From Apodospora peruviana (Eukaryota; Ascomycota; Sordariomycetes; Sordariales; Lasiosphaeriaceae), in contig JAUEDM010000007.1 in NCBI GenBank assembly GCA_033439685.1, positions 1,736,001 to 1,800,000 on the forward strand: a stretch of DNA of 64,000 bases. Direction: 5' to 3'. Positions 44,246 through 56,423 of this stretch are shown piece by piece. The first letter of the stretch is position 1. Each line of letters begins with the position of its first letter. Made by a program: the position numbers and the translations under genes. The notes under the pieces are model-generated. The model saw nothing but the letters and a program-made list of their open reading frames with translations. It had not been told where the DNA came from and did no database searches.

Positions 44246-47200
44246 TGTGTCGGCGGTGTGATATGCCCTTGTTGTTGTTATGGTGGTTGAGAATGGTGGT
44301 TATGGTTGCTGTCGTCGGCTTAGGAGATGCCTTGTTAATAAACCACCACTATTGTTGTTGCTGCCGCTGATGACGTTGCGTCGGAATCCACTTTTCTGCG
44401 CTGGTGATGCTGGTAATAATAGCGGTCGCCGGACGATGGAGCCTCTGCTACTAACCTGGAAGGTAGTAGAGTTTTGACAGCAGCCTGGAAACGACGATAT
44501 CGCGATCCCAAAACTTCCTTTCCTTGCCGCGGTTGAACCCGAGGGATTTCCAACAGTTAGGATGTTGTTGGTCCTTCTCTCTGCTTGAGGATAATCAAGA
44601 CGTGCCGCTGCTAGAGCTCTCGCTATACCCGCAGTCAGTCAATGACGTCGTCTTCTTCGAGAAATAACAAAATCAATGACATCAACGAACTGTTTGGAAT
44701 TTTCCATGAGTGCGATGAGGGACGCTTAAGCAGACCAGAACAAAGTCCAAACGCAGGAGGCGGGAATTAGAAGAAAGCAGAGAGTTCGAACCTACAAGTA
44801 AAGTCGCACCTGTGACTGCGACTCCTCGGGCTCCTGCTTCAGGACGACAACGATGATACGGATATGGTATCCCAAAGGTGACTTTTCCTTAAAACCCCCA
44901 ATATCTCGTCACCAGCAGCAGCACGACGAGAAACACAGACAAAAAATTGACGTGACAGCAATACCATCATGCCTGCAGCAGTGCCTTCTGGCTTCTCTAG
45001 TATTTATTCTACAGAACACGTCACGCAGTTCAATAATTGCACTCTCCCTTTGCCGCAGAGCCGATGGACTAACTCGATGATGTTTCTCCCGGAATACCCA
45101 CAAGATTTCACCATATATGGTAGGTCTGGCCTGCAAGGGCGGAAGAGACGGCCCTTAGATCCGCTGGCGGCAGCGGTAACGGCGACGACGACGGGACCCG
45201 CCCGTTCCAAGCCGTTGCCGTTGCTCCGATGATAAGCACAGATAAAGGTGTTTTTCCGCCAAAGAATTTATTCTCACAAACAAAACTAATATTCGGCGTT
45301 TTGTTCTCGCGCAAAAAAACAAAAAAGGAAAAAAGGAAAAAAAGAAAAAAGACGAACGATACCAGGCACGTTGCTTTTGTCGCCTAAGCCGACGTTCGTT
45401 GGAGGTGAGATGCTTGTTTCATCCCAGTGGTTGGTTGGCCAGACTCTTCACTGCCAGCATCTCGCTTGTTGAGCTTCATCTGCGATGGGTTGGTTACACG
45501 CGGATAGCAGCATACAGTAACTGACCCGTACAGTATAGTACGAACAGTGTTCATCCGGAGCAGCCTCCGAGTCGAACGAGTGGCCGATGCCCATGCTTTT
45601 TTCGTTAAAATTGAGCCGCGAAGCTGATGACGGGAATTCTTTCTGCGAGAGCCCGGCCGCCGGAGCTGAAGATCCAATGCGACCGACGCGGCCCCGCCGA
45701 ATCTTCAGGCTGCTGGAAATAGCGCGCCTTGAGTGGTCCTTGAAGTTCCTTTTAGGTGTCTAATTAGGGGAGACTTGCCGTTTCCATCACCTGTCGTCTA
45801 CCCTGCTCCACGCACTGCGCCAAAACCAGCAAAAAATGCCGCTCAAACGGCAACTTGCGACGACATTATTACCCACACCTCGGTGAGGTGAGGAGAGGAT
45901 AATAATAAAGAACGAGGATATAAATAAGAAAACTCAAAGGGGTTTGCCAGCAGAATTGTCTGTACGAAGTAATCTGAGTGTACGTTGAATATCCAGTCGT
46001 TGGCGATTGCATATCCACCCGCCTAGGGAAGGAAGCGAAAATCACTAGCGATAGTTGACCAAATAAACTTTGATTCAGCTTCGGAAGTTGAATTACCTAC
46101 CCGGCAATAATCAGCTGGCACCATTTTCGTCCCAATTTCACACTGTCCGACCGATATTGGGCCTAATGACAGGGATTGAAAGTCATTCCCGTGCCGGTCC
46201 CCCTGTCCAGGGACTTGATATATCTCTTCCAGAACATGTATGATATGGCCGGTTGGGCTTCAACGGCCGGATCATCTTGCCTCTTCTCTTCTCCGCAGAC
46301 ACGGGATGGAGAGCCACAGTCCACCCCAATGCATCGTCACTCGCCTCACCGTGACTTGGGAAGTGGGCTCAGACACATGATCGACGACAGCTGCATGCGC
46401 CATCCGCCCTGGTATTTTCTGGGAATGCCTTGGGGCTCGATGGTGCCTTGTCTGGCCCAACAGTGGATATCATCTGTCCGGGTCCATTATGCCTTAGTAC
46501 CCGTTCGTTGATGTCCAAAGAGACTCATTTTGCAAGACTGTCTGTGATTTGCTTTGACCCCCTCTCCCCCCCCTTTCAAGAGGGGGTGGTTGCAGATGAG
46601 ATGAGCGGAAAACTGCTGGAAACTCTGCGGTCCAAATCCGATAACCATATCCGGTCGACTGGCTGAGTGACGCTCTGTCCTTTACCTTTGCAGGAAGCAC
46701 CGTTTGCTAGCCAAGACATTGAATCGCTTGTCCAAAGTCGGCTGTCTTGACTCTTTGAGTTCGGCATCTTGCCAGAGAGACGGATGGGCTGCGTGACGCG
46801 AGCTGAAGAAGTAACTAAGACAGACCAAGGATCCGTAGTTGTTGTCGCTCCTGTCGGAGCTTTCATGGTTCAGCCGGAACCTGGAACCCGGGGCTTGTGG
46901 GAGCTTGGGCTGAAGTGAAAGCAGCCTGTATATTTGTACGGAATAACACCGAATTAAATCCCCGCGTTTACCACTTCGATATCACAGTTGTTTTCGTCCC
47001 TGCATAGCCGTGGACTGCTTTCCCTTTTCAGGCCATGGAGGTCGTGGTTTGTGTGGGCATCCCCGCTTCTCAGAAAAGAGTATATTATCCTGCATTTCTG
47101 CTGTGATATGTATATGTGATACCTATCCTGGCCGAGGGGCTCGTCACATCTCTGCTAAGATTGCGGCAGGAGTCTTGGGGGGATTCCGCACTGAGGACGG

Positions 47201-50200
47201 AGATGGGCGGCGCGGTATGTGACACGGCCGGGCGTCGCAAAGCCATCATGGCGGGTTAATAAGTGGCATTTTGACAAGGCCTGGCGAGTGTTCATCCGCA
47301 ACTGGCTTCACCAAGGCAGCCTTCATGTGGTCCTACCGGTAGTCCGCGAGCTAAAGTTCATGGCTGTGGTTCACTGGGCACCAAGCGGTTTCTGTGCGCG
47401 CTTGCAGGTCCCGATGCATGCATGCTGACGCGGGACCTGCATGCCATCCTGCACCATCTTCCCGTCTCCAACTAATGTTTGAGGTCGCAGGGCATGAAAG
47501 ATTGGCTACACCACAGCATTTCCATCACGGCTGCAGGCAGAGAGGCTGATTCATCGAATATATATGTACCTGAGTATCATATCAGAAGACAGAATGCCGT
47601 TGAGCGTTCGTTCATTTCAGCTCACTGCTCGTCAGCTAGGGTTTTCGTGATACGTCATCGACCACGGTAATGGTTTATCAGGGTTGACGATGTTGTGTAA
47701 CGGCCTGGCGAGGGACGGGCCGCATAGTTGATTGCGCAAAGTCGTCAAGGAGGTTGTAGTTTAGTGTAATCCATACTACGGTAGAACATGATCCAAATGT
47801 GGAGGGAGCTGGTATCGGGATATCGCGCAACTCTTTGCGTCTTTTCTCGGCATCACCGTGCTGTTTGTCTCTGATGATGCCAGTGAATGTTGGAAATGTC
47901 TCGGATAACAAGATTACAACCCATCATGTTGTAAGTGGGGGTCATCCAGAAATACCTGTTTGGCTGCGCGATAGGATGCCTTCTGCCTTTTCCGAATGTG
48001 TCGGTTGGTAGAAAATCAAACATCTGTCGTTGTCGTCTATCCGCGTACAACGCGTACCTCCGCGGTCTGCGTCATGGGGCTTTTGGAACCTCTGAGCCTG
48101 CGATGTATGTACACGTGCTCACAGGTTGCATTCATGAGAACGTAGCGCCTCGAGCTCCTTCATCGATCAGACCGGTCAGCCAGTCATCTGTATTGAAATC
48201 ACAGAGCTGCCATCGTGGACGGAGTACGACCTTCAAATTGCCAATTTCCTAATCGGCCATCAACGTCACAGTCATCTGGGCGGATCTGACTTCATATCCA
48301 AAATCTCTGGGGAGATCGTCGAGTTACGCGATGGTTGACGACCTCCCCTGGTTGATTGTGGAGTGTTTTGATTTCAAGATTTCGGCAACCACCGTCTGCG
48401 GCGATGCCCAAAGGCTGTAAGTACGAATTACCAGCACATATTCCGTACTTCCGTTCATAACATGGTGGTTTGTACGGGTTATGTAAGCATGATAATGCAG
48501 GTGCACTGGCCGAGCAAATATCAGTGTAGCAGCAGGTCAGCCGGGGATGAAGGTCTGAAAGAAAATTTGCCCAACACGCACAGATCCTCATGCTGGGAAC
48601 TGGGGACGAGCGTTGGATTCCCCTCGGTTCATTTGGAGATTTGCAACCTAGGTAAATCCGTATAGTGGGCAGCGAAGCGAAGGTCGTCTGCTCGGCCTCC
48701 CGTGATCGTGGCCGCATTTCCGGCCGCAGAGACCAGGGCTCACTTGTCGTGCCAGGCCGGCCTCGGGCCAGATATGAAACTTTTGGCCTTGCCATGCAAA
48801 GTCGAGACCCGCGTCCGAAAATATTTGCTCTCTGTAGCAACGTAGGTGTCTGTAAGTCGCGGATTGGGCGAGTCTCCGTACTCTATCCGTAGTCCGTAGT
48901 CGAGCCACAACGCTCTAGCCCCGTATTGATCTGCTCTGGGTGCTCTGGTGGTGGCGACGGATGCTGAAAATGAAGAAATGCAGGGGTGGCTCGGATCAGC
49001 ACCATCACCCGCACTAACTCCAGCAAAACACCAGCAGCAAGCCACGCCATCCATGATAGACGTTCGTGCATGCATCAGGTCAAGTTACCTGCAGGACAGC
49101 CCAAGGTCTGAGTGTTGGCTGGTGCGGGAAAATTCAGGCGTCAATGCAACAGGCCAAAGAAGGCGTGGTTCCTTGCAAGTTGCAGACGACATGCATGTCG
49201 GCGCGGTCTTCTTGAGCTCCTTTCAGTCAAAGTCCGCTGTCGAAGTGAGCGGTCAGGAGTCGAGTTGATGAGTTGGCTTTCTCGCTGATTTTCAGGTAGC
49301 CAATCAGCTGGCAATTGACACGATGGCACGCATCGGATGATGCAAAAACCGTTGGACTGGATCTTTGTGGGAGGTCGATGGGGAGGTTGATTGAACATGT
49401 GGTCAAAAGTGGCAAGCATCAACCGTTGCGCCAGCTCACAGGCTGATGATACTGACGGGAAGTGGATGAGCCCTGCCATCCCTAATCGAAGCAAGAGTTT
49501 GTTGAAAACAAGCAAATTTTCAACCACACCATCCATACCAAATCAATGGTACCCTACCCTCTGTGCCTCTCTCGAACCCCTTTCCAGGAGTGAAGTGGTG
49601 TGTCTGCTCTCGTCTGAAGGTCAACGGCCAATCATGCTCGTTGCCCCGAATAGGTACTAAATGGTGGCCGGCGAAGGTCCTGGGAACCGACCACCATGAC
49701 AGCCCCAAGTTCTGTTCCCGAATATCGGTAGAGCACTCACTAGCCGAACGGTTTGGTGCGCCTATTTAATTGAATGCATGGTTACGTTTCCATGATGCAA
49801 CCCACCCGGCTGCAATGTGGCCAGGAGTTGCCGCGCTTGTCTGAGTTGTTTGTTGGCGTTGCTCGCTCTCAAGTCTCTCTCTGCCCTTTGTCGCCAACCT
49901 AACGGTGAGGTCCATGGATGTGGATGGGAGGCCAACAGCTCGCATCTCCCAACGCTGGATGCTGTCACTAGCGCAGCTAAAGACTGTAAGTCAGATGTAT
50001 GCGCTGGCAGTCGATCCACAGGAGCGCAAGACAGGAGACAGGAGGCAGGCAGGTGGGCGGCCGCGGTTGTTGGAGCTTCAGGATCTGGTTGAAGATGTCC
50101 GTCCAAGACATCTCGGCGTCCAGTCCGGCCCAGCCCAGTTCAGTCCGGTCCTGTACCACCGCCGTACACGTACATAACGCAGTACCTAGCGCAGCAGACT

Positions 50201-53200
50201 TGTGAGGTTTGGCTCGGGTTATGGAGCTCTCCAACCGGCGGTGACAGGAAAATCAGTGGCAGGAAGTGCCAGTGACGTTGCGCGCGTGCCCGCAGAAGTG
50301 GAATCCGTCATCTGGAGCAGCGGAGGTTGCACTGGGGTGTTCTTTCCGTCTTCCGCGACCGACGGCCAGTGGGAAGCCGAGCATGGATGAGGCCAAGTCC
50401 CAAAACATTCCGCTGGGAAGCCACTAGGCCGTTTCCACACCGGCGTCCCTGCAGCTCAGCTTCACAGCTTTGGCCGCAAGGACGGGGACCACCTTCCCTA
50501 CAGATGCAATCGCAGCAATCCATACCCCGTACCCCGACCGGACCCGAACGACTCCCAAAACTCGCCAAATCGCATTGCTCGAGAAGGCGCGCACAGTAAT
50601 CTGTAGGCAGGCGCGGTGTGAATATGGCACACCGGCACGGGACCGAATACAAAAAAAATACCAGGAAGACGTGTCTGGTTGTCTGGGGTTCTGGATGGCC
50701 AGGGAACTTCATCCTTCGATCAATTCCATCCTTCCCGGCCATCCTTGATCCTTCCCTTTAATCCGCACCCAGCCTTCCATTGGCTTCGATCCGACCAAGA
50801 ACTGCCAAGCTCCAGTCATTTTCAGGCGAAAAAAAAAAGACCTCAAAAAAAGAGCTGAGCTGGCAGAGCTGCCCCAAACTGGAAGTCTGGGACCGACCCA
50901 GTTCCTGTGTATATCCCGTAAGCTGGGAGCTCGCCAAAACAATGTCCTTCTGCCGGCGCTTCCGCATCCCATCCAAGGCCCAGCTTCGTCCACCATGTCG
51001 TGCAGTCAATGAGCCAATACTGACGTTGCTCGAGCCATTGGTCGCTGCGCTAGATGTTGGAGAGCTGTCATCGTCACCCTGCCCGACCTTGCTGTCACTC
51101 GTTCGCGTTTAGTTCGGGCGTGGTCCGTGGTCCGTGGTCCGAGGACAGTGGATCCAGACAGCCATGGATAGACGGGACTTGATCTTGACGGGAGTCCACT
51201 TGCAGGGCTCACATCCCAATGACTGGCAGTCCCGCTACTCCACACGCTGTCGCGCGTGCGAGACAGACAGGGGAGACATTCGGAAGACGAGCCCGTTTGG
51301 AGCCCTTGGAGCCCAAGCCGGGTGTCGTACACTTAGTGGTAGGGCCCCGTGACGATCGACCAAGTCCGCGGTCTCTCTGGCCTGGTTCCTGCTTCCAATC
51401 TGGCATAGGAACATCTCCAGATGCCGGACAGGGCAGTTCACAGGTCGCACGTCACGGAACCGAGAGTACAGGTCAGTTAGAGCGCATCACAGGCATCCAA
51501 ATGAACTACAATATTGCTGTAGTCTATACATACCGCATAGTTCATCCAATACGCGCCGACACACGTCCTCCCGTACGTGAAGTGTTGGATAAAATTAACC
51601 AGATCGCAGGGACGATGCCCGTTGCGAGACTGACGACCAGGACCTTCCTTGCTACTTTACACGGCTTGTCTACGGAATAAGTACTCAAAGCACGTACTGT
51701 ACTGTGTACCAGAAGCCTACGCAACACACAATAGAATGCGCTAGCTGAGAGTCTCGGGTTTATTTTGGATCAGTGGCTTCTGTGGCCGACTAATTTCGTC
51801 GTGATGGCATCAGCCTGCTGCGCCTTGAATGACGAGCATGTCAAGCCGGCAACCTAGAGGTCCGCGTCTGTCCTCTACCTTACCCTAGCAGCCGCTCGTC
51901 AGCATGCGCAGCTTCAACAAACAAGCGACCAAGCCGCGCTGACTGGAACAAGCGGAACTCGCGTCAGTCGAACGGTACCAGGGCTCATCCTCGAGCATCT
52001 TGCACGCCTGAAGCCAGATCGACCAGTAGTGCCGGCTTCAACTTTCCATCTCTGCATGGATGGCCTGGCTACCTACCTGAGTACCTAAGCATCACTCGGG
52101 TAGACTTGTATCAAGGCAAAATGTAGTTGACTTCTCGGTGTCAGACCCGCGTCCTCATCTGGCTTGCCCTCCCGGAATAAGCTACTCTTCGAGCGTGGGA
52201 TCAACGAGATATATGCATATCTTCACTACTACCTCAGGCGTAAGCTATCTGAGGCGGCATGATATCCGACATTCTGCGGCAACTCTTCATAGGCGTGCTC
52301 CTAGTAGCAAATCATGACTGATGGGAAGGGTCGATCTCGACTGTATAGAGCACATATCCGACACGGAACAACAACGACTATCATTTGTGTGTACGCGAGA
52401 AGCTTGTTTCTTCCGGGCTAAGTGGTTCGTGCATACTGACAGTAGGCTCGGATCTCAGCTCTCAGAAATCATCCCGAGAGCATCGCAGCGGCGTCGAAAA
52501 TCGTTGAGAATTCCGCCGCTCGTCTTGGCAGTGGCACACCATTATTGCTTCCAGGCTGTTTTCCGCCATTTCTTCGACCTGAAATGGACAGAGGTGATCG
52601 AGATAGATGTGTTTCACAGCAAGCCATATCCACGACCGGCTTGAACCTCTTACATCGTCCACCGATGTATTATGGTGGCTGAAGCCATATCTTCTTTGCG
52701 ACGTTGATCTCCTATTCGACAAACGGTCTGACGTTCTCGAGAGACCAACCTCAGTTCTTACTACTCCCACTGTCGTCGTGGTGTCAGGACAAAGCAGTCA
52801 CAAACGAGAGGGCACCCCATCGATGGCAGTGACATGAGTTGCCCTTTTCGCACTAGTCAGTGGGTTTTACAGGGCTTACAAGGTTGCTGCTCATGCGAGC
52901 CACGCATCCAGTCGCTCGGGGCCGTCTCTTCGGGTCGCAAGGGGTTTGAGCTCCCGGACCTCATCCAGGTGGGAATCACGCAAGGCATGGCTTACACCGA
53001 CTCTTTTTTTTCTCTTCTCTTCTTTCCTTGTTCGTTCATCCACGCCCAGACCCGATATCCACATTCTTCCATATCCATTAGTCCTGGACGCAAGGAAAAA
53101 CAAAAACAAAAAAAGAAACAAGCGAAGGAGGGAGCAGCAGCTAGCTCTGAGCCAACCAATTTCACTTGAAGGAAGCGTCTACCTAAGCCCTGTAGAGGTC

Positions 53201-54518
53201 TTAGCACCACAACAGCAGCATGCCCCCCTGGCTTTTGCTGCACCCTGGCCACTGCCATTCCCAGTGCTGACCATCCAGTCATCGTCTTCATGCTTGTTGA
53301 TCTGGCCTGTACCAGCAGGTACCAGTCTGCAGATAAGAAATAGCATGGAAGCAACGGGTAAAGCAATTATTACATGGGTAAAAAAAATCGAGAGAGCCTT
53401 AAGAAAGCGTTGGTTGGCGGTAACGGCAAAACCGCTGTGGATCTTACATCAAATCTCCTTGAGCTCTCTCGATAGATTTCCTTCTTCGTTTGAGAGGTAG
53501 CATTGACCCAGACAAATACCTAAGGGGGTGCTAGTATCGACCACGTCGGAACTGTCGCCTGGCCCTCGCGATACTGAAAGAAAACCCGACCCAAACAACG
53601 TCACTCTGGCTTTCGCCGCCGTGCCAGTCCTCCTCCATATACAACAACAACACCGAGGCTTCCCCCATCAAAAATTACGAGGCGGAAGGCGAAAAGAGGG
53701 CTTTGGCTGTCTCTCTACCATTCAGACGGCGAGACCTCCTAGCGCTCTTAGGCCTTTTGTGGCCATTCAGTGCCCGAGGCTCGACCTAAGGATGATGACT
53801 GGTCCGCTTTGCTGCATCTCATCCCACCGGTCACCGCAAACTAACTTTGCCTGCGTTGATTACCCACTATCCTTTTCGCCCGTCATCGTGTTCTGCTCAG
53901 CTAAGATTCCTCGACTCGCCCGTCAACGGCCGCTCTCTCATCCAAATAGCTCCCTGCGTGGCTTCCCTCACGACTGAGCCGGTCTTCTGACTTCCAACGC
54001 CCGCTCCCCGAGTTTCTACCTGACGTTGGCCACCACGTTTGTAGCTCCGGTCTAGAACACGTACTTGAGGCTGCCTCTTAGGGAGGTCCTTGCCGTTCCC
54101 AACTGCTCGGGGCGACTGATACCTTTTCCATCTCAAACGTGGCCGTGTGTGGAGAGCCCGACCACGGAGGAGCTTCGCCCCTCTACGACATAAAGGCTCG
54201 CTGCGCGCCTCTGGAGCCGGCGGTCCTGTTCTCGACGGCAAACCCTTCCAGTGGAGCTTTCCCGAATCTCATCGAAGAGTCGTCAGCCTGGCGGTCCAAT
54301 CTGCCCTACGGTATCCCCAAGATCCACCGCGGAGGTGCCCCTCGGAGCTATCAACACTAACCGGCTGTGGTCTTGAGCTCCAAGGCAAGGACCTCGGTGG
54401 GAAAGGGATATCGGGTATTTGCTTCGAGGGAACATACGCTTCGCAAGCATCCGACGGTGGCTGCAGTCGTCAATGTCACAGCACTCGAGACCCCAAGTGC
54501 GAAGGGGAACAGGTCTCG
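44246..54518. other. 10.3-kb gene-free region upstream of the bZIP gene
   Basis: The largest gene-free stretch in the window. It holds only short frames that overlap on both strands, none with a domain, signal peptide or splice-linked continuation that I can find. The left ~0.5 kb should be the regucalcin promoter; the rest lies upstream of the bZIP gene. Small simple repeats are present, for example GTGGTCC three times at 51120-51140. CT-rich tracts at about 53005-53035 and onward suggest one or more transcription starts and a long bZIP leader. I find no transposase, reverse transcriptase or terminal repeats, and the base composition is not strongly AT-rich. Confidence 0.6.
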
Positions 54519-56423
54519 ATGTCGCAGAGGGGATCTGCGCCTCGTCCTGCTTCTCGCCGTTCCTCACCCTCCCCGGCGAAAGACGTCGTTGCGCCATCTC
54601 CTACCTCTCAGCGCAGCCATACTCGTCAAGATGACTCGAACGCCCAACTCACCCACGACCCAGGTGGGCCTCCAGTAACTGAGGGCGATGGGAGGAGGCA
54701 GCAGCTTGGATCTAGGACATCCGGTGTTCACAATATTCTCAACCCGCCTGACCCAGGGACCTTGTCTGGGTCATCCCCGTCTCTCTCACGAGCGCACATC
54801 AAGGAAGAAAGCCCCCCGCATCCAGCGATGGGATCGGGTCAGTATGGAGGCGGTGGCTCGCCATCGCATCCTTACATATTCCACAGTCAAGGCACAACCA
54901 CACAGCAGCAGCCAACAAATCTGACTATCCCGGCGACTTCGCTTCCTCCCGGACCACCCCTGCCGCTGGGTCGCGGTTCTCCTACCGGCAGCCACCCCTA
55001 TCCTATTCCGGCCGCAAGGCGAATCCTAACTCCAAGATCTCCTAGGCCAGCCAGCTTGAACCGAGCAGCCTTGAGGACAGTAGAACCACAACATATTACA
55101 GGCTTGCCACCCCGTATCCCAAGAAGTGCGCCGCCGCCGCCTCACGATGTTAGCGCCCCAAGCGCACATCATACACTCGGAGAGCCGTACCAACTTTCCG
55201 GTCCCACCCGGGGATCGGGTCAAGCCGCAGCACCACCGCCGACTCGACCAGGCTCGGGGCTCTCCCGCTCCCTTTCTCAGCCAATGATCAGCCATGGACT
55301 TCACCCCACGCCCAGACAAGAACCATTGCAACCACCCAGCCTAGGCCGTGGGCTCGGCACATTGCCTGGAGTCTATACCCCAGGTTCCTCTTTTCCGTCC
55401 TCGACTCCGTCTAGTGGAGGACTTACCACGTCTGGATTAACGGGGGAATGGCGTTGGGGTTCAGGACCGCTGGGCCCAGCGCAGACTGCAGGTGCTGGGC
55501 CAAGGGGTCTGCAAATGACCGAGGGACATCAGCACTTGCTTATCACGCCAGACCATGGAGAGAAGATCCTGGTCCCAGTTGACACTCACCAGGGATCCAA
55601 GCAAATGAACGAAAAGAGGCAGCGAAACGCGGGGGCTTCGGCGAGATTTAGGCATCGGAAAAAGATCAAGGATCAGGCGATGATGGAGGAGATGCAGAAA
55701 CTGGAGAGCCAGAACCGCGACCTGATGAGGAGGATTGACGATCTGGAAAGGCGGCAACAAGAGTTGGAAGCGGAGCGCGACTTTTACCGAGACGGGGGGC
55801 GGCCAGGGGAGTTCGTCCCACCACGATTCCCCGAGCGTGTCGAACGGGGACCGTCGAGTCCAGTGTCGTCAAGGAGCGTAGGCTCGTACGTGGGAGAGCA
55901 AAGCCCGCCCTTGGCGCCGCCGCTGCCGCTGCCACCGTATTCGCGCGCTCACCCACACCCGCACCCATATGCCCATGCGCACGCCCACCCTCACGCGCAT
56001 CCGCATCCGCATCCACACCCGTCCCCGGCATCTTACGGCGAACCATCTATGCTCGAGCGCCCTGCAAGACGGAGGAGGATTGACTCAGCCCCGGAGCTAT
56101 CCGTCCTAACCCATGGCTCGAGCCCGCCAACCCCGTTGCCTCCAATTCCACCACCGTCGTACGGAGTGCCTCCTTCTCCGCATCTCACCGGACCACCTGG
56201 GCCACCGGGGTCCGCACGACTGCCTCCTCTCCGATTCGACCAGCCGTCCCCATCAGAAACGCCCCCACCGCTTCTTAGCGGAACACATCCGCCACCTCCG
56301 CCTCCACAGCCCCAGTCCCAATCCCAACCCCGGACCCCATATCCGCCATACAGTAGGGCTTCGTATGAAAAGGCGGGATGGGCAACGGAACCTCCCAGAC
56401 AGCCCGAAGGAGGCCAGAGATGA
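54519..56423 (+). CDS. bZIP transcription factor
   Basis: This is a DNA-binding regulator. From the ATG at 54519 (MSQRGSAPRPASRRSS) it has 634 residues in one exon. The long N-terminal part is Pro/Ser/Gly-rich and disordered. The basic region RQRNAGASARFRHRKK and a leucine-zipper helix occupy about 361-425. The N-x2-AS-x-R pattern places it among fungal bZIPs related to the Cys-3/Zip group. After that come Pro-rich stretches and a His-rich run (477-503). The frame is open for 124 further codons upstream, back to an ATG at 54147, but that part has an odd composition for this protein; I prefer 54519 with a long leader. It stands alone, with long gene-free DNA on both sides. The regulated genes cannot be told. 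Confidence 0.85.
   Translation: MSQRGSAPRPASRRSSPSPAKDVVAPSPTSQRSHTRQDDSNAQLTHDPGGPPVTEGDGRRQQLGSRTSGVHNILNPPDPGTLSGSSPSLSRAHIKEESPPHPAMGSGQYGGGGSPSHPYIFHSQGTTTQQQPTNLTIPATSLPPGPPLPLGRGSPTGSHPYPIPAARRILTPRSPRPASLNRAALRTVEPQHITGLPPRIPRSAPPPPHDVSAPSAHHTLGEPYQLSGPTRGSGQAAAPPPTRPGSGLSRSLSQPMISHGLHPTPRQEPLQPPSLGRGLGTLPGVYTPGSSFPSSTPSSGGLTTSGLTGEWRWGSGPLGPAQTAGAGPRGLQMTEGHQHLLITPDHGEKILVPVDTHQGSKQMNEKRQRNAGASARFRHRKKIKDQAMMEEMQKLESQNRDLMRRIDDLERRQQELEAERDFYRDGGRPGEFVPPRFPERVERGPSSPVSSRSVGSYVGEQSPPLAPPLPLPPYSRAHPHPHPYAHAHAHPHAHPHPHPHPSPASYGEPSMLERPARRRRIDSAPELSVLTHGSSPPTPLPPIPPPSYGVPPSPHLTGPPGPPGSARLPPLRFDQPSPSETPPPLLSGTHPPPPPPQPQSQSQPRTPYPPYSRASYEKAGWATEPPRQPEGGQR
55947..56027 (+). repeat. His-dipeptide-coding repeat in the bZIP gene
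   Basis: A run of mostly CAY-CCN and CAY-GCN codon pairs encodes alternating His-Pro and Ala-His over 27 residues (477-503). The DNA is low-complexity, C-rich on the plus strand and in frame. Confidence 0.9.

Noticed and set aside
44760..44830. tRNA-like GGTTCGAA box on the minus strand
   Set aside because: The T-stem does not pair and no A box or acceptor stem is found at the right distance.
46557..46587. Perfect 9-bp inverted repeat (ACCCCCTCT with a 13-nt loop)
   Set aside because: Several such hairpins are expected by chance in 64 kb, and no neighbouring gene end explains it as a terminator.
44246..54518. Transposon or RIP-degraded repeat as explanation of the 10-kb gap
   Set aside because: No terminal repeats, no polymerase or transposase motifs, and composition is not the strong AT bias expected after RIP.
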